This document shows, in pieces, positions 6,840 to 13,074 of a stretch of DNA of 13,543 bases. Below the pieces are notes generated by a model. That model worked only from the letters and a program-made list of their open reading frames with translations. It did no database searches and had not been told where the DNA came from. The stretch covers positions 1 to 13,543 of the forward strand of contig CAJGCM010000046.1 of NCBI GenBank assembly GCA_904501765.1, in the 5' to 3' direction. Within the stretch, counting starts at the first letter, position 1. Each line of letters opens with the position of its first letter. Position numbers and translations under genes: made by a program. The DNA is from an uncultured Clostridia bacterium (GTDB lineage: Bacteria; Bacillota; Clostridia; Oscillospirales; CAG-272).

Positions 6840-8153
6840 CTACTCCTGACCTAACACGTCACGGACAAATTCGTATCCGTCGCATTTGCTTTTTCTTATC
6901 TTCACCGAAAGACCGCGAGAAAGCTCCTCAAGAGTCATACCGCAAAGGAACACGTCCTCTCCGTCACGCAGGGCGTTTTCAGGTACGAACAGCTCATCTC
7001 CGAGCTCACGTCCCTTGAGGCTCTCATAAATATCCACGCCTGTAAGCAGTCCTGATACGGTTATGCTTTCGCCAAAGAAATTATTAATTATTTTGTAAAC
7101 TTTAATTGTCAAACTCGGGAATAGCTTCATAAGCTTCTCCGAAAGAGAAAGAATCATAGGATAGGAGGCAACCCCTGTGGAAATTGACACGGTACGGGGG
7201 CTCGTAAGTGTGCCTACCATATCCTGAACGTCCTCCCACGCCATACCAAACTCCTCCTCAAAGGAGCGGAGCATACCTACTCCGTTTTCTATTTGAGGAT
7301 ATCCTTCATAGTATTCCTCCTCAGGGATAGGACGGTGAGCTTTAAGATAAAATTCGTCAGCGGCGAAGAATATACGGCTACCGAACCCATCAAGGCACTC
7401 TTTGCCAAAGGCATCAATCATATCTATCACACGCCCTGCTTCCTCGGCAGTAAAATCTGTCAAAGGATAAAGCTTATCCCTGAATTTAGTAAGTCCTGCG
7501 GGGACTACCGCAACACTGCTCATATAAGGGTAGTATTTCGACAAATCCTTCATAGAGCGAAGCAGCTCCACACCGTCGTTTATTCCCTTGCAAAGAACTA
7601 TTTGACCGCACATATTAAGCTTTGCCTCGGCTATACGGTCAAGGTATGATAAAACACGCCCTGCATTTTTATTCTTCATCATTCTGACACGTAATTCGGG
7701 ATTGGTGGTATGAACGGAAATGTTGATGGGCGAGAAGCGCATCTTTATAATTCTGTCAATATCGCTATCGGTCATATTTGTAAGAGTTATGTAATTTCCG
7801 TGTATAAACGAAAGTCGGGAATCGTCGTCCTTAAAATACAAGGATTCACGAAGCCCCTCGGGGTTCTGGTCGATAAAGCAGAAGATGCAGCCGTTTTTGC
7901 AGGAATGCTTTTTATCCATAAGAGGCGTTTCAAATTCAAGACCTATATCCGAATACTCGCCCTTTTTAATTTTCTTCTCTACAATCTCTCCGTCACTAAG
8001 AACGGAAATGCGCACAAGGCGCTCCGCTAAATAAAATCTGTAATCAAGAACGTCGTTTATTTCGTTGCCGTTAATCGAAACAAGAGTATCGCCGGGAACA
8101 ATTCCCACTCGCTCTGCGGCAGAGCCGCTTATCACGTCTGTTATTTTTACCAT
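6840..8153 (-). CDS. DUF512 family protein with PDZ and radical SAM domains
   Basis: A 437-residue protein and the first gene of the minus-strand operon. Residues 1-65 form a PDZ-like domain (ITDVISGSAAERVGIVPGD, then LVSINGNEINDVLDYRFY). Cys85, Cys89 and Cys92 (CKNGCIFC) are the CxxxCxxC motif that would bind a [4Fe-4S] cluster and S-adenosylmethionine. A long region (about 160-430) follows, with PINISVHTTNPELRVRMMKN and VVPAGLTKFR, typical of the family usually annotated as DUF512. It is cytoplasmic, without signal peptide or membrane segment. The reaction is not known to me; the recurrent der neighbourhood suggests, but does not prove, a role linked to translation or ribosomes. The start follows AAAGGAGGAG with about six bases between, and a promoter lies 50-78 bases upstream. 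Confidence 0.9.
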   Translation of the reverse strand: MVKITDVISGSAAERVGIVPGDTLVSINGNEINDVLDYRFYLAERLVRISVLSDGEIVEKKIKKGEYSDIGLEFETPLMDKKHSCKNGCIFCFIDQNPEGLRESLYFKDDDSRLSFIHGNYITLTNMTDSDIDRIIKMRFSPINISVHTTNPELRVRMMKNKNAGRVLSYLDRIAEAKLNMCGQIVLCKGINDGVELLRSMKDLSKYYPYMSSVAVVPAGLTKFRDKLYPLTDFTAEEAGRVIDMIDAFGKECLDGFGSRIFFAADEFYLKAHRPIPEEEYYEGYPQIENGVGMLRSFEEEFGMAWEDVQDMVGTLTSPRTVSISTGVASYPMILSLSEKLMKLFPSLTIKVYKIINNFFGESITVSGLLTGVDIYESLKGRELGDELFVPENALRDGEDVFLCGMTLEELSRGLSVKIRKSKCDGYEFVRDVLGQE

Positions 8154-8202
8154 TCGGCTCTCCTCCTTTAAGCTTTTTGTATGGCATAATAAACCATTTT
8201 AT

Positions 8203-8231
8203 ATATTAACATATATTTTTTAAAAAATCAA
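8203..8231 (-). promoter_or_regulatory. Promoter of the DUF512-der-obgE-nitroreductase operon
   Basis: On the minus strand TTGATT (8226-8231) and TAATAT (8203-8208) are 17 bases apart, with an AT-rich spacer. Transcription would begin near 8196, leaving about 42 bases of leader before the DUF512 start. The surrounding sequence is strongly AT-rich, so the exact boxes could differ; another TATA-like hexamer lies a few bases downstream. Confidence 0.6.
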
Positions 8232-8348
8232 TGATTTTCTTTCATATTCTTCCCATATTTCACTTTTTCCGTCGTATAGCGTAAAAGCTACCACAGTGGC
8301 GTTTATGTGAATATTTTTAAAATTAAAGGTAAAGTGGCCCCTGAATTA

Positions 8349-8377
8349 TTGACAAAGGGTTAAGATTGCTATATAAT
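8349..8377 (+). promoter_or_regulatory. Perfect-consensus sigma-A promoter of the lnt operon
   Basis: TTGACA (8349-8354), a 17-base spacer, then TATAAT (8372-8377): both boxes and the spacing match consensus exactly. The start of transcription should be near 8384, about 35 bases before the lnt ATG. The 8154-8348 stretch otherwise holds only the divergent promoter and AT-rich sequence; I see no gene or clear operator in it. Confidence 0.88.
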
Positions 8378-8419
8378 TATTGCGAAAGAATTATAATCAG
8401 GGAGAGGCGGTGCAAAAAA

Positions 8420-10042
8420 ATGAATAAACTTTACCTGCCCCTCGTTGCCCTATCGGGAATCGTTACGGGCCTTGCGGTTATTTTACCCGAGATTTTCGGC
8501 TTTTTACAGTGGTTTTCACTAACTCCCGCTCTTTTCGTTTTTATGAAAATGGCGGAGGGCGAGGAAATTCGCCTGAGGAGATTTTTGGGGCTTGGAGTGT
8601 TGTATTTCTTCTCCTTTTTTTCCGTGTGCTTCCACTGGTTTTGCTATATGTACCCCCTCGATTTCACGGGTCTTGACAATTTTACCTCTGTGCTGGTAAT
8701 TATAGTCGCCTGGTTTGGGCTTTCTCTGTTTCAAGCATTGGGCGGCGGTATTGCTCTTCTGCTTTTCGGCGTCTTTGCAAAGCTCGGCACCTTTCGGCGC
8801 TATCCAATATCTGCGCTCTTCACGCTGCCGATAATATACACCGTATTTGAATATTCCCAGACCTTTGGCTGGTGGGGTGTTCCCTGGGGGCGCCTCTGCC
8901 TCGGACAGATGGAATTTCTTCCCGCTGTGGGAGCCGCATCCCTTTTCGGCTCTTACTTTATAACCTTTATCATTCTTCTCGTAAACACCGCTATAAGCTT
9001 TGCTCTTATACACGGCAAGCGTCAAAAGCTGAAATCCGCCGCTATATGTATTGCTTCCTTCGCCTTCGCCTTCAATTTATTCATAGGCGGTCTTACACTG
9101 GGGTCGGCTGAAGAAAAATTCAAAAGCTCCGAAAAAATAACCGTCGCTGCGATTCAGGGGAACTTTTCCTCAACCGACAGCTGGCAGATTGATATTTTTA
9201 CAACTCTTGAAGCCTATGAAAAGCACACGAGGGCTGCGGCTGAAGATGGAGCCAAGGTTATTCTTTGGCCTGAAACCGCTCTTTCATACAACCTCGACAT
9301 AACCTCGTTTGTAGGGCGGAAAATCGAAATGATTTCAAGAGAATGCGACGTTACCATTGTCGTCGGTACTCTCGCTCACGAAAACGGAATAATATATAAT
9401 TGCCTTTACACGGTGACACCCACCGAGGGCTTTACTGACACGGTTTATAAAAAAAGGCACCTGGTGCCCTTCGGGGAATATATGCCAATGAGGGATTTCC
9501 TTGACGTTTTTCTTCCCTTTTTATCAGAGATAAATATGCTCTCAAGCGATATGACGCCCGGAGCTGATACGGCAGTCACATACGTTGAGGGCGTTGGCAA
9601 TTTAGGGTATCTTCTATGCTTTGACTCCATTTACGAGGAGCTGTCAAGAGATACTGCCCTTGACGGAGCGGAACTTCTCCTTCTCGGGACAAATGATTCC
9701 TGGTTCGGAGATTCTGCGGCTATATATATGCACAACAATCAGGCGAGACTACGTTCTATCGAAACAGGAAGATACACCTTAAGAGCTGCCAACACAGGCG
9801 TTTCAACGATTATCACCCCCTTTGGCGAGGTGACGGCGGAGCTTGGCGCACTTGTAGACGGATATATAGTAGGCGAAGTTTCCCCAAGCTGTGAGCAAAC
9901 ACTATACACTTATACAGGCAACTTATTCGTCAATCTATGTACCGCAGGACTTTTTGTTTATCTTCTGGTTGAGATTTTTATTAAAATCAGAGATAGGCGG
10001 CGAAACTGTGACGGTGGCGAGGCTGACAAAAAACTCGATTAA
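8420..10042 (+). CDS. lnt: Apolipoprotein N-acyltransferase
   Basis: A 540-residue membrane enzyme that transfers a third acyl chain to the N-terminal cysteine of diacylated lipoproteins. Residues 1-230 hold roughly seven or eight hydrophobic segments. Residues 238-490 form the nitrilase-type domain with the catalytic triad: Glu285 in ILWPETALSYN, Lys345 in KKRHLVPFGEYMP and Cys400 in GYLLCFDSIYEE. A last membrane helix lies near 503-522, followed by a basic tail. The pair after the catalytic cysteine is Phe401-Asp402, where the Escherichia coli enzyme has Tyr-Glu; both changes are conservative. ATG 8420 was chosen because AGGCGG (8405-8410) precedes it and the upstream in-frame codons fall inside the promoter. 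It heads a four-gene operon, and its stop codon overlaps the ribosome binding site of the next gene. The solute-binding lipoprotein in this window is a plausible substrate. Confidence 0.93.
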   Translation: MNKLYLPLVALSGIVTGLAVILPEIFGFLQWFSLTPALFVFMKMAEGEEIRLRRFLGLGVLYFFSFFSVCFHWFCYMYPLDFTGLDNFTSVLVIIVAWFGLSLFQALGGGIALLLFGVFAKLGTFRRYPISALFTLPIIYTVFEYSQTFGWWGVPWGRLCLGQMEFLPAVGAASLFGSYFITFIILLVNTAISFALIHGKRQKLKSAAICIASFAFAFNLFIGGLTLGSAEEKFKSSEKITVAAIQGNFSSTDSWQIDIFTTLEAYEKHTRAAAEDGAKVILWPETALSYNLDITSFVGRKIEMISRECDVTIVVGTLAHENGIIYNCLYTVTPTEGFTDTVYKKRHLVPFGEYMPMRDFLDVFLPFLSEINMLSSDMTPGADTAVTYVEGVGNLGYLLCFDSIYEELSRDTALDGAELLLLGTNDSWFGDSAAIYMHNNQARLRSIETGRYTLRAANTGVSTIITPFGEVTAELGALVDGYIVGEVSPSCEQTLYTYTGNLFVNLCTAGLFVYLLVEIFIKIRDRRRNCDGGEADKKLD

Positions 10043-10053
10043 GGAGCTGCAAA

Positions 10054-11037
10054 TTGAAAAGAATTGACAAAAACATTTATTATAAGCTTATCGACCTGCT
10101 TGAAGAATCGCCAAAAACCAGGCGACAGCTTATTGATGCCTACATTGAAACGCTTAATCTTTCAAGGGCGGAGGCTCTTGACAAAAGCACCTCGGGCACC
10201 GCAAACGTAAAACGCAGCTTTGCGGGTATGGCTATTAATGAAATGTTAAGAAAGGGTATCGTTACGAAATCCGAGGACGGAATATACACCGCCCACGAGC
10301 AGAAGCCCGTCGTCATACGCAACGAGCGGTGCGAACAGGAAATCTTATCTATGCTCACAACATCCCCCGCCACGAAGACAAAAATTAAAAATGCGCTTAT
10401 AAAGATTTTCGGAACGGATAAAACCGTTACCGACCGTGACGATAACAAGCTCTCTTCGGCTGTATCTGAAATTCTTCGCCGCCTGACACGCGAGGGCGTA
10501 ATAGTGTCCGACGGCACATCCTATTCCCTGCCCGAAAAAATCGAGTCTAAAATTGACGATATAAACGGTATTTTAAAGCTTAAGGAAAAGTTCCTTACCA
10601 CCCTTTACAAAAAGGGCGGCGAATTCTTTGAGTTCTATTTTATGACTCTGCTTGAAAAATATCTGACTAAGCATCACAAGCGTGTCACCTCAAATACCGT
10701 CACAGCAGGCGCTATGGACGGAGGAATTGACGGAATTATCGAAACCACTGATCCCCTCGGCTTCAGAGAAACAATTATGGTTCAGACAAAAAACCGCAGC
10801 GATGTTACCAACGAAACCGACATCAGAGGATTTTACGGAGCTGTTTGCGCAAGGCAGGGGTCGAGAGGAATTTTTGCCACCACGTCAGGCTTCCATTATG
10901 CCGCAACCGCTTTTCTTGATGGGATAGACAACTGCGTCGGAGTTGACGGAAATATGATTTTCAAAATGGCAACGGAAACACTTTACGGAATAAAAAAGCA
11001 CGGCGATGCGCTCTGCGTTGACGAAAAAATACTTTAA
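10054..11037 (+). CDS. Mrr-family restriction endonuclease-like protein with two N-terminal winged-helix repeats
   Basis: A 327-residue protein. Residues about 187-310 are an Mrr catalytic domain of the PD-(D/E)xK nuclease fold: GGEFFEFYFMTLLEKYL, DGGIDGIIE (222-230) carrying the metal-binding Asp226, VQTK (243-246) as the Q-x-K motif, then GFYGAVCARQGSRGIFATTS. It parallels Escherichia coli Mrr block by block through the C-terminal half. Upstream are two similar winged-helix-like units, about 5-80 and 91-160, each ending in a KGIV/EGVI turn and a Gly-x-Tyr or Ser-Tyr strand; the first resembles the Mrr N-terminal DNA-binding domain. By family it would cut DNA, often modified DNA (type IV restriction), but that is not shown here. 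The start is TTG: AAGGAG (10041-10046) overlaps the lnt stop and sits seven bases upstream, and no ATG lies near. No methyltransferase or specificity subunit is adjacent. Confidence 0.85.
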   Translation: MKRIDKNIYYKLIDLLEESPKTRRQLIDAYIETLNLSRAEALDKSTSGTANVKRSFAGMAINEMLRKGIVTKSEDGIYTAHEQKPVVIRNERCEQEILSMLTTSPATKTKIKNALIKIFGTDKTVTDRDDNKLSSAVSEILRRLTREGVIVSDGTSYSLPEKIESKIDDINGILKLKEKFLTTLYKKGGEFFEFYFMTLLEKYLTKHHKRVTSNTVTAGAMDGGIDGIIETTDPLGFRETIMVQTKNRSDVTNETDIRGFYGAVCARQGSRGIFATTSGFHYAATAFLDGIDNCVGVDGNMIFKMATETLYGIKKHGDALCVDEKIL

Positions 11038-11048
11038 GAGGTTTTATT

Positions 11049-11549
11049 ATGGAGATTAAAGAAGCTAAAGAGGGTCTTCTTGCCGCCCTTCAGGATATTG
11101 AAAAGCTGCCCGGTCAAAGGGGGTTCAGCACGGAATCAAAGTGCCTTTATTCAAATTCCGACGACGAGGATTCGGAAAGCTACGAGGGCGCTGAATGCAT
11201 TTTTGGTCAGATAACCGTTACCCCGACAGATGGCGAAGACAGTGTAATTTTCAGCACTGCCGTATGCATTTTTGAAAAGGAAGACGGTGAATACACGGTT
11301 TCCGCCGAGGAGCTTGCTACCTGCATTCAGGATATAAGAGAAGAGGTTAAGGAATTTTTTGACAGCGTAGATGCCATTGCAACAGAAAAGGGGCTTTCCC
11401 CCGACGAGGCCTACAAGGAAAGAATCGCCCCCGCCACCGAAACAGACGAGGTAAGCGGCGGTCAGGATAACAGCAAATTTTATATTATTGCATCGGTCGT
11501 AGCTCTCATCGTTCTTATCGCCCTTGTTATCTGGAGGAATATGGGCTGA
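11049..11549 (+). CDS. Small acidic protein with a C-terminal membrane anchor, function unknown
   Basis: A 166-residue protein I do not recognise. Residues 1-140 are soluble, acidic and predicted cytoplasmic, with an amphipathic first helix (KEAKEGLLAALQDIEKL), a low-complexity acidic stretch (SNSDDEDSESYEGAE, 35-49), beta-strand-like segments around 50-76 and a long helix about 85-112 (AEELATCIQDIREEVKEFFD). Residues 144-162 are one hydrophobic helix ending in WRNMG, so the protein is probably tail-anchored with its bulk in the cytoplasm. There is no signal peptide. AAGAGG (11036-11041) lies seven bases before the ATG and overlaps the stop codon of the nuclease gene, so it is translated as part of the lnt operon. 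The next gene begins one base after its stop codon. Confidence 0.75.
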   Translation: MEIKEAKEGLLAALQDIEKLPGQRGFSTESKCLYSNSDDEDSESYEGAECIFGQITVTPTDGEDSVIFSTAVCIFEKEDGEYTVSAEELATCIQDIREEVKEFFDSVDAIATEKGLSPDEAYKERIAPATETDEVSGGQDNSKFYIIASVVALIVLIALVIWRNMG

Positions 11550-11550
11550 T

Positions 11551-11754
11551 ATGGATTTTTCTAAATACGGCGTGACCCCCATAGCCTCTTGCGACAGCTG
11601 TGAATATTATCAGTACGACGAATACACCGACTCTTACTCCTGCACTCTGTCGTTAGACGAGGACGAGGCCGAGCGTTTTATTCTCGGGGGTCAGAAGGGC
11701 TGTCATTATTACAAATACTACGACGAATATAAAAGCGTTCACAAGCAGATATAA
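11551..11754 (+). CDS. DUF6472-like small cysteine protein
   Basis: A 67-residue protein beginning MDFSKYGVTPIASCDSCEYY. It has a CxxC pair (SCDSC), a third Cys in YSCTLSLDEDEAERFI and a fourth in KGCHYYKYYDEYKSV. The Cys arrangement and the LDEDE block match what I remember of DUF6472, a small clostridial family of unknown function. Four cysteines in CxxC...C...C spacing suggest a zinc knuckle, which is inference. The family usually has CPYY where this protein has CHYY. The ATG at 11551 is one base after the stop of the preceding gene; GGAGG at 11533-11537 lies 13 bases upstream, rather far, so translational coupling is likely. An in-frame TTG at 11524 is an alternative start but has no ribosome binding site. 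It is the last gene of the operon; a terminator follows. Confidence 0.7.
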   Translation: MDFSKYGVTPIASCDSCEYYQYDEYTDSYSCTLSLDEDEAERFILGGQKGCHYYKYYDEYKSVHKQI

Positions 11755-11772
11755 CGCCCTTTTATCCCACCG

Positions 11773-11822
11773 CACCCCGCACCGAAGCTCCGCACATTTC
11801 TTTGCTCGGTCGGGGTGTTTTT
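11773..11822 (+). terminator. Rho-independent terminator of the lnt operon
   Basis: Left arm 11773-11788 and right arm 11804-11817 pair over 14 bp with two single-base bulges (CACCCCG-c-ACCGA-a-GC against GCTCGGTCGGGGTG). The stem is GC-rich, its loop is 15 bases, and TTTTT follows immediately (11818-11822). It ends 19 bases after the DUF6472 stop codon and so before the ribosomal protein promoter. Confidence 0.9.
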
Positions 11823-11870
11823 CTGCATTTTGACGAAAAAAACACAAAAAAATTTAAAAATCGCAAGCGA

Positions 11871-11890
11871 GAAAACGAGAGAAAACGAGA
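11871..11890 (+). repeat. Two tandem copies of a 10-bp repeat
   Basis: GAAAACGAGA occurs twice head to tail (11871-11880, 11881-11890). Shortly after, GAGCTT repeats with a 4-base gap. The region 11823-11935 between terminator and promoter is AT-rich and holds no gene. One helical turn of spacing would suit repeated protein contact, but a purely random low-complexity tract is equally possible. Confidence 0.4.
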
Positions 11891-11935
11891 GTAAAAAAGA
11901 GCTTTCACGAGCTTCAGTGTTTCTAAATCATTTTA

Positions 11936-11988
11936 TTCAAAAAAGTTTTTAAAAAAGGGTTGACAAGCATTATTCGTTGTGTTATAAT
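11936..11988 (+). promoter_or_regulatory. Perfect-consensus promoter with A-tract UP-like region for rplM-rpsI
   Basis: TTGACA (11960-11965), a 17-base spacer and TATAAT (11983-11988) match the sigma-A consensus exactly. Immediately upstream (about 11936-11956) are phased A and T runs that resemble an UP element bound by the RNA polymerase alpha subunit. Such strength is expected for ribosomal protein genes. Transcription should start near 11995. Confidence 0.9.
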
Positions 11989-11990
11989 TA

Positions 11991-12024
11991 CAAGGCTTGA
12001 AAACAAGTGGGAGCTATGCGCTCC
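11991..12024 (+). promoter_or_regulatory. Structured 5' leader of the rplM-rpsI mRNA
   Basis: Two small hairpins are visible: CTTG-AAAA-CAAG (11996-12007) and GGAGC-TATGC-GCTCC (12010-12024). A further CAAG at 11991-11994 could compete for the CTTG arm, but it lies at or before the predicted transcript start. Leaders that bind their own ribosomal protein are known for L13 in Firmicutes; whether this one belongs to that class I cannot say. The GGAGGA ribosome binding site (12040-12045) lies outside both hairpins. Confidence 0.35.
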
Positions 12025-12052
12025 GACAATCAAAAATCTGGAGGAATTTAAA

Positions 12053-12478
12053 ATGTCCACATTTATGGCTAATGCGCAGACCATCGAGCGCAGATGGTTT
12101 GTTATTGATGCTGCAGGTCAGCCTCTCGGTAAGACAGCTGTTAAGGCTGCTAACATTTTAAGAGGTAAGCACAGACCTGAATTCACACCTCACGCTGACT
12201 GCGGTGAGTTCGTTATCATTGTTAACGCTTCTAAGGCTATTCTTACAGGTAAGAAGCTTGAGCAGAAGTTCTACCGTCACCACTCCGGTTACATCGGCGG
12301 CTTGAAGGAAGAGAGCTACAAGCACCTTATGAGCACTCGTCCCGAGCTTGCTATGGAGCTTGCTGTTAAGGGTATGCTTCCCCACAACACTCTCGGCGCT
12401 AAGGCTTTCACTCGCCTTCACGTTTATGCAGGCGAAAATCACAACCAGGCTGCTCAGAAGCCTATCGCTATTGACTGA
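12053..12478 (+). CDS. rplM: 50S ribosomal protein L13
   Basis: A 141-residue protein of the large ribosomal subunit and an early assembly protein contacting 23S rRNA. The family pattern is complete: RRWFVIDAAGQPLGKTAVKA near the N-terminus, LRGKHRPEFTPHADCG (about 41-56), GEFVIIVNASKAILTGKK, FYRHHSGYIGGLK and the signature VKGMLPHNTLGAKAFTRLHV followed by YAGENHNQAAQKP. Start: GGAGGA (12040-12045) seven bases before ATG 12053; in-frame codons farther upstream lie inside the leader and promoter. Codon use shifts visibly from the flanking genes toward GCT, CTT and AAG, as expected for a highly expressed gene. It is followed after 18 bases by rpsI, the almost universal L13-S9 pair. Confidence 0.98.
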   Translation: MSTFMANAQTIERRWFVIDAAGQPLGKTAVKAANILRGKHRPEFTPHADCGEFVIIVNASKAILTGKKLEQKFYRHHSGYIGGLKEESYKHLMSTRPELAMELAVKGMLPHNTLGAKAFTRLHVYAGENHNQAAQKPIAID

Positions 12479-12496
12479 TAAGGGAGGATATGTAGA

Positions 12497-12898
12497 ATGT
12501 ATACAAGTGCAAAACCCTATTTCTATGGTACAGGCAGAAGAAAGAAGTCGGTAGCAAGAGTTCGTCTTTACCCCGGCACAGGTGCTATAACCATCAACGG
12601 AAGAGATATTGATAACTATTTCGGTCTTGAAACTCTCAAGCTCGTTGTTAACCAGCCCTTCGGCGTTACCGATACTGTTGGTAAGTTTGACATCGTTGCA
12701 AACGTTTGCGGCGGCGGATTCTCCGGTCAGGCAGGCGCTATCCGTCACGGCGTTGCTCGTGCTCTTCTCACCGCTGACGAGGCTTACAAGCCCCTTCTTA
12801 AGAAGGCTGGCCTTCTCACTCGTGACCCTCGTATGAAGGAAAGAAAGAAGTACGGACTCAAGGCTGCGAGACGTGCACCTCAGTTCTCGAAGAGATAA
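12497..12898 (+). CDS. rpsI: 30S ribosomal protein S9
   Basis: A 133-residue small-subunit protein whose C-terminal tail reaches the P-site tRNA. It begins MYTSAKPYFYGTGRRKKSVA, with the usual YGTGRRK segment, then NGRDIDNYFGLETLKLVVNQ, the conserved GGGFSGQAGAIRHGVARALL block and the tail ERKKYGLKAARRAPQFSKR. The final Ser-Lys-Arg is intact. AGGGAGG (12481-12487) precedes the ATG by nine bases. A second ATG at 12490, out of frame and followed directly by TAG, lies between the ribosome binding site and the true start. The last 24 bases of the gene recur in inverted and partly in direct form downstream, and its stop codon sits in a 19-bp inverted repeat. Confidence 0.98.
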   Translation: MYTSAKPYFYGTGRRKKSVARVRLYPGTGAITINGRDIDNYFGLETLKLVVNQPFGVTDTVGKFDIVANVCGGGFSGQAGAIRHGVARALLTADEAYKPLLKKAGLLTRDPRMKERKKYGLKAARRAPQFSKR

Positions 12899-12989
12899 GG
12901 AAAAGACGCCTTTTGGTGTTACTTATATGGCATCCATCTATTTTGGTGGATGCCTTTCTCTTTGTCCTTCAAGGTGTCTTTTCCTTATC
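12894..12989 (+). repeat. 19-bp inverted repeat that includes the rpsI stop codon
   Basis: Bases 12894-12912 pair with 12971-12989 over 19 positions, 18 Watson-Crick plus one G-T. The left arm includes the rpsI stop codon (12896-12898). The 58 bases enclosed contain the terminator hairpin at 12929-12954. In RNA this would be one long stem topped by the inner hairpin, which could protect the 3' end of the transcript. Confidence 0.75.
12929..12963 (+). terminator. Probable terminator of rplM-rpsI
   Basis: GGCATCCA (12929-12936) and TGGATGCC (12947-12954) make a perfect 8-bp stem with a 10-nt loop, followed by the T-rich stretch TTTCTCTTT (12955-12963). The T-run is interrupted, so termination may be partial or helped by the larger surrounding stem. 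Confidence 0.65.
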
Positions 12990-12991
12990 CC

Positions 12992-13074
12992 GCCTCTTAC
13001 AGAGGCTGTCAGAGTACAACTCTGCCATTCGTGCTAAAAACAGTTATCAACTGTTTTTGCGGCTTCTCCGCCGC
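12992..13074. repeat. Run of hairpins, three with 3-nt loops
   Basis: Four hairpins follow one another. GCCTCT-TAC-AGAGGC lies at 12992-13006. CAGAGT-ACA-ACTCTG lies at 13010-13024. A 10-bp stem, AAAAACAGTT with AACTGTTTTT and loop ATC, lies at 13036-13058. GCGGC pairs with GCCGC at 13059-13074 with a 6-nt loop. The stems of the first three are perfect and each loop is exactly three bases. There is no plausible start codon with a ribosome binding site, so I read it as non-coding structured sequence. Confidence 0.7.

Noticed and set aside
8366..8419. Earlier start for lnt
   Set aside because: The upstream codons fall within and directly after the -10 box, so they are mostly not transcribed, and the membrane segment begins just after ATG 8420.
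11960..12052. Earlier in-frame start for rplM
   Set aside because: The extra 31 codons would lie on the promoter and leader; the GGAGGA ribosome binding site and family length both point to ATG 12053.
11755..12052. Small gene between the lnt operon and rplM
   Set aside because: The stretch is accounted for by a terminator, AT-rich sequence with a 10-bp tandem repeat, a promoter and a leader. No frame has a ribosome binding site and coding character.
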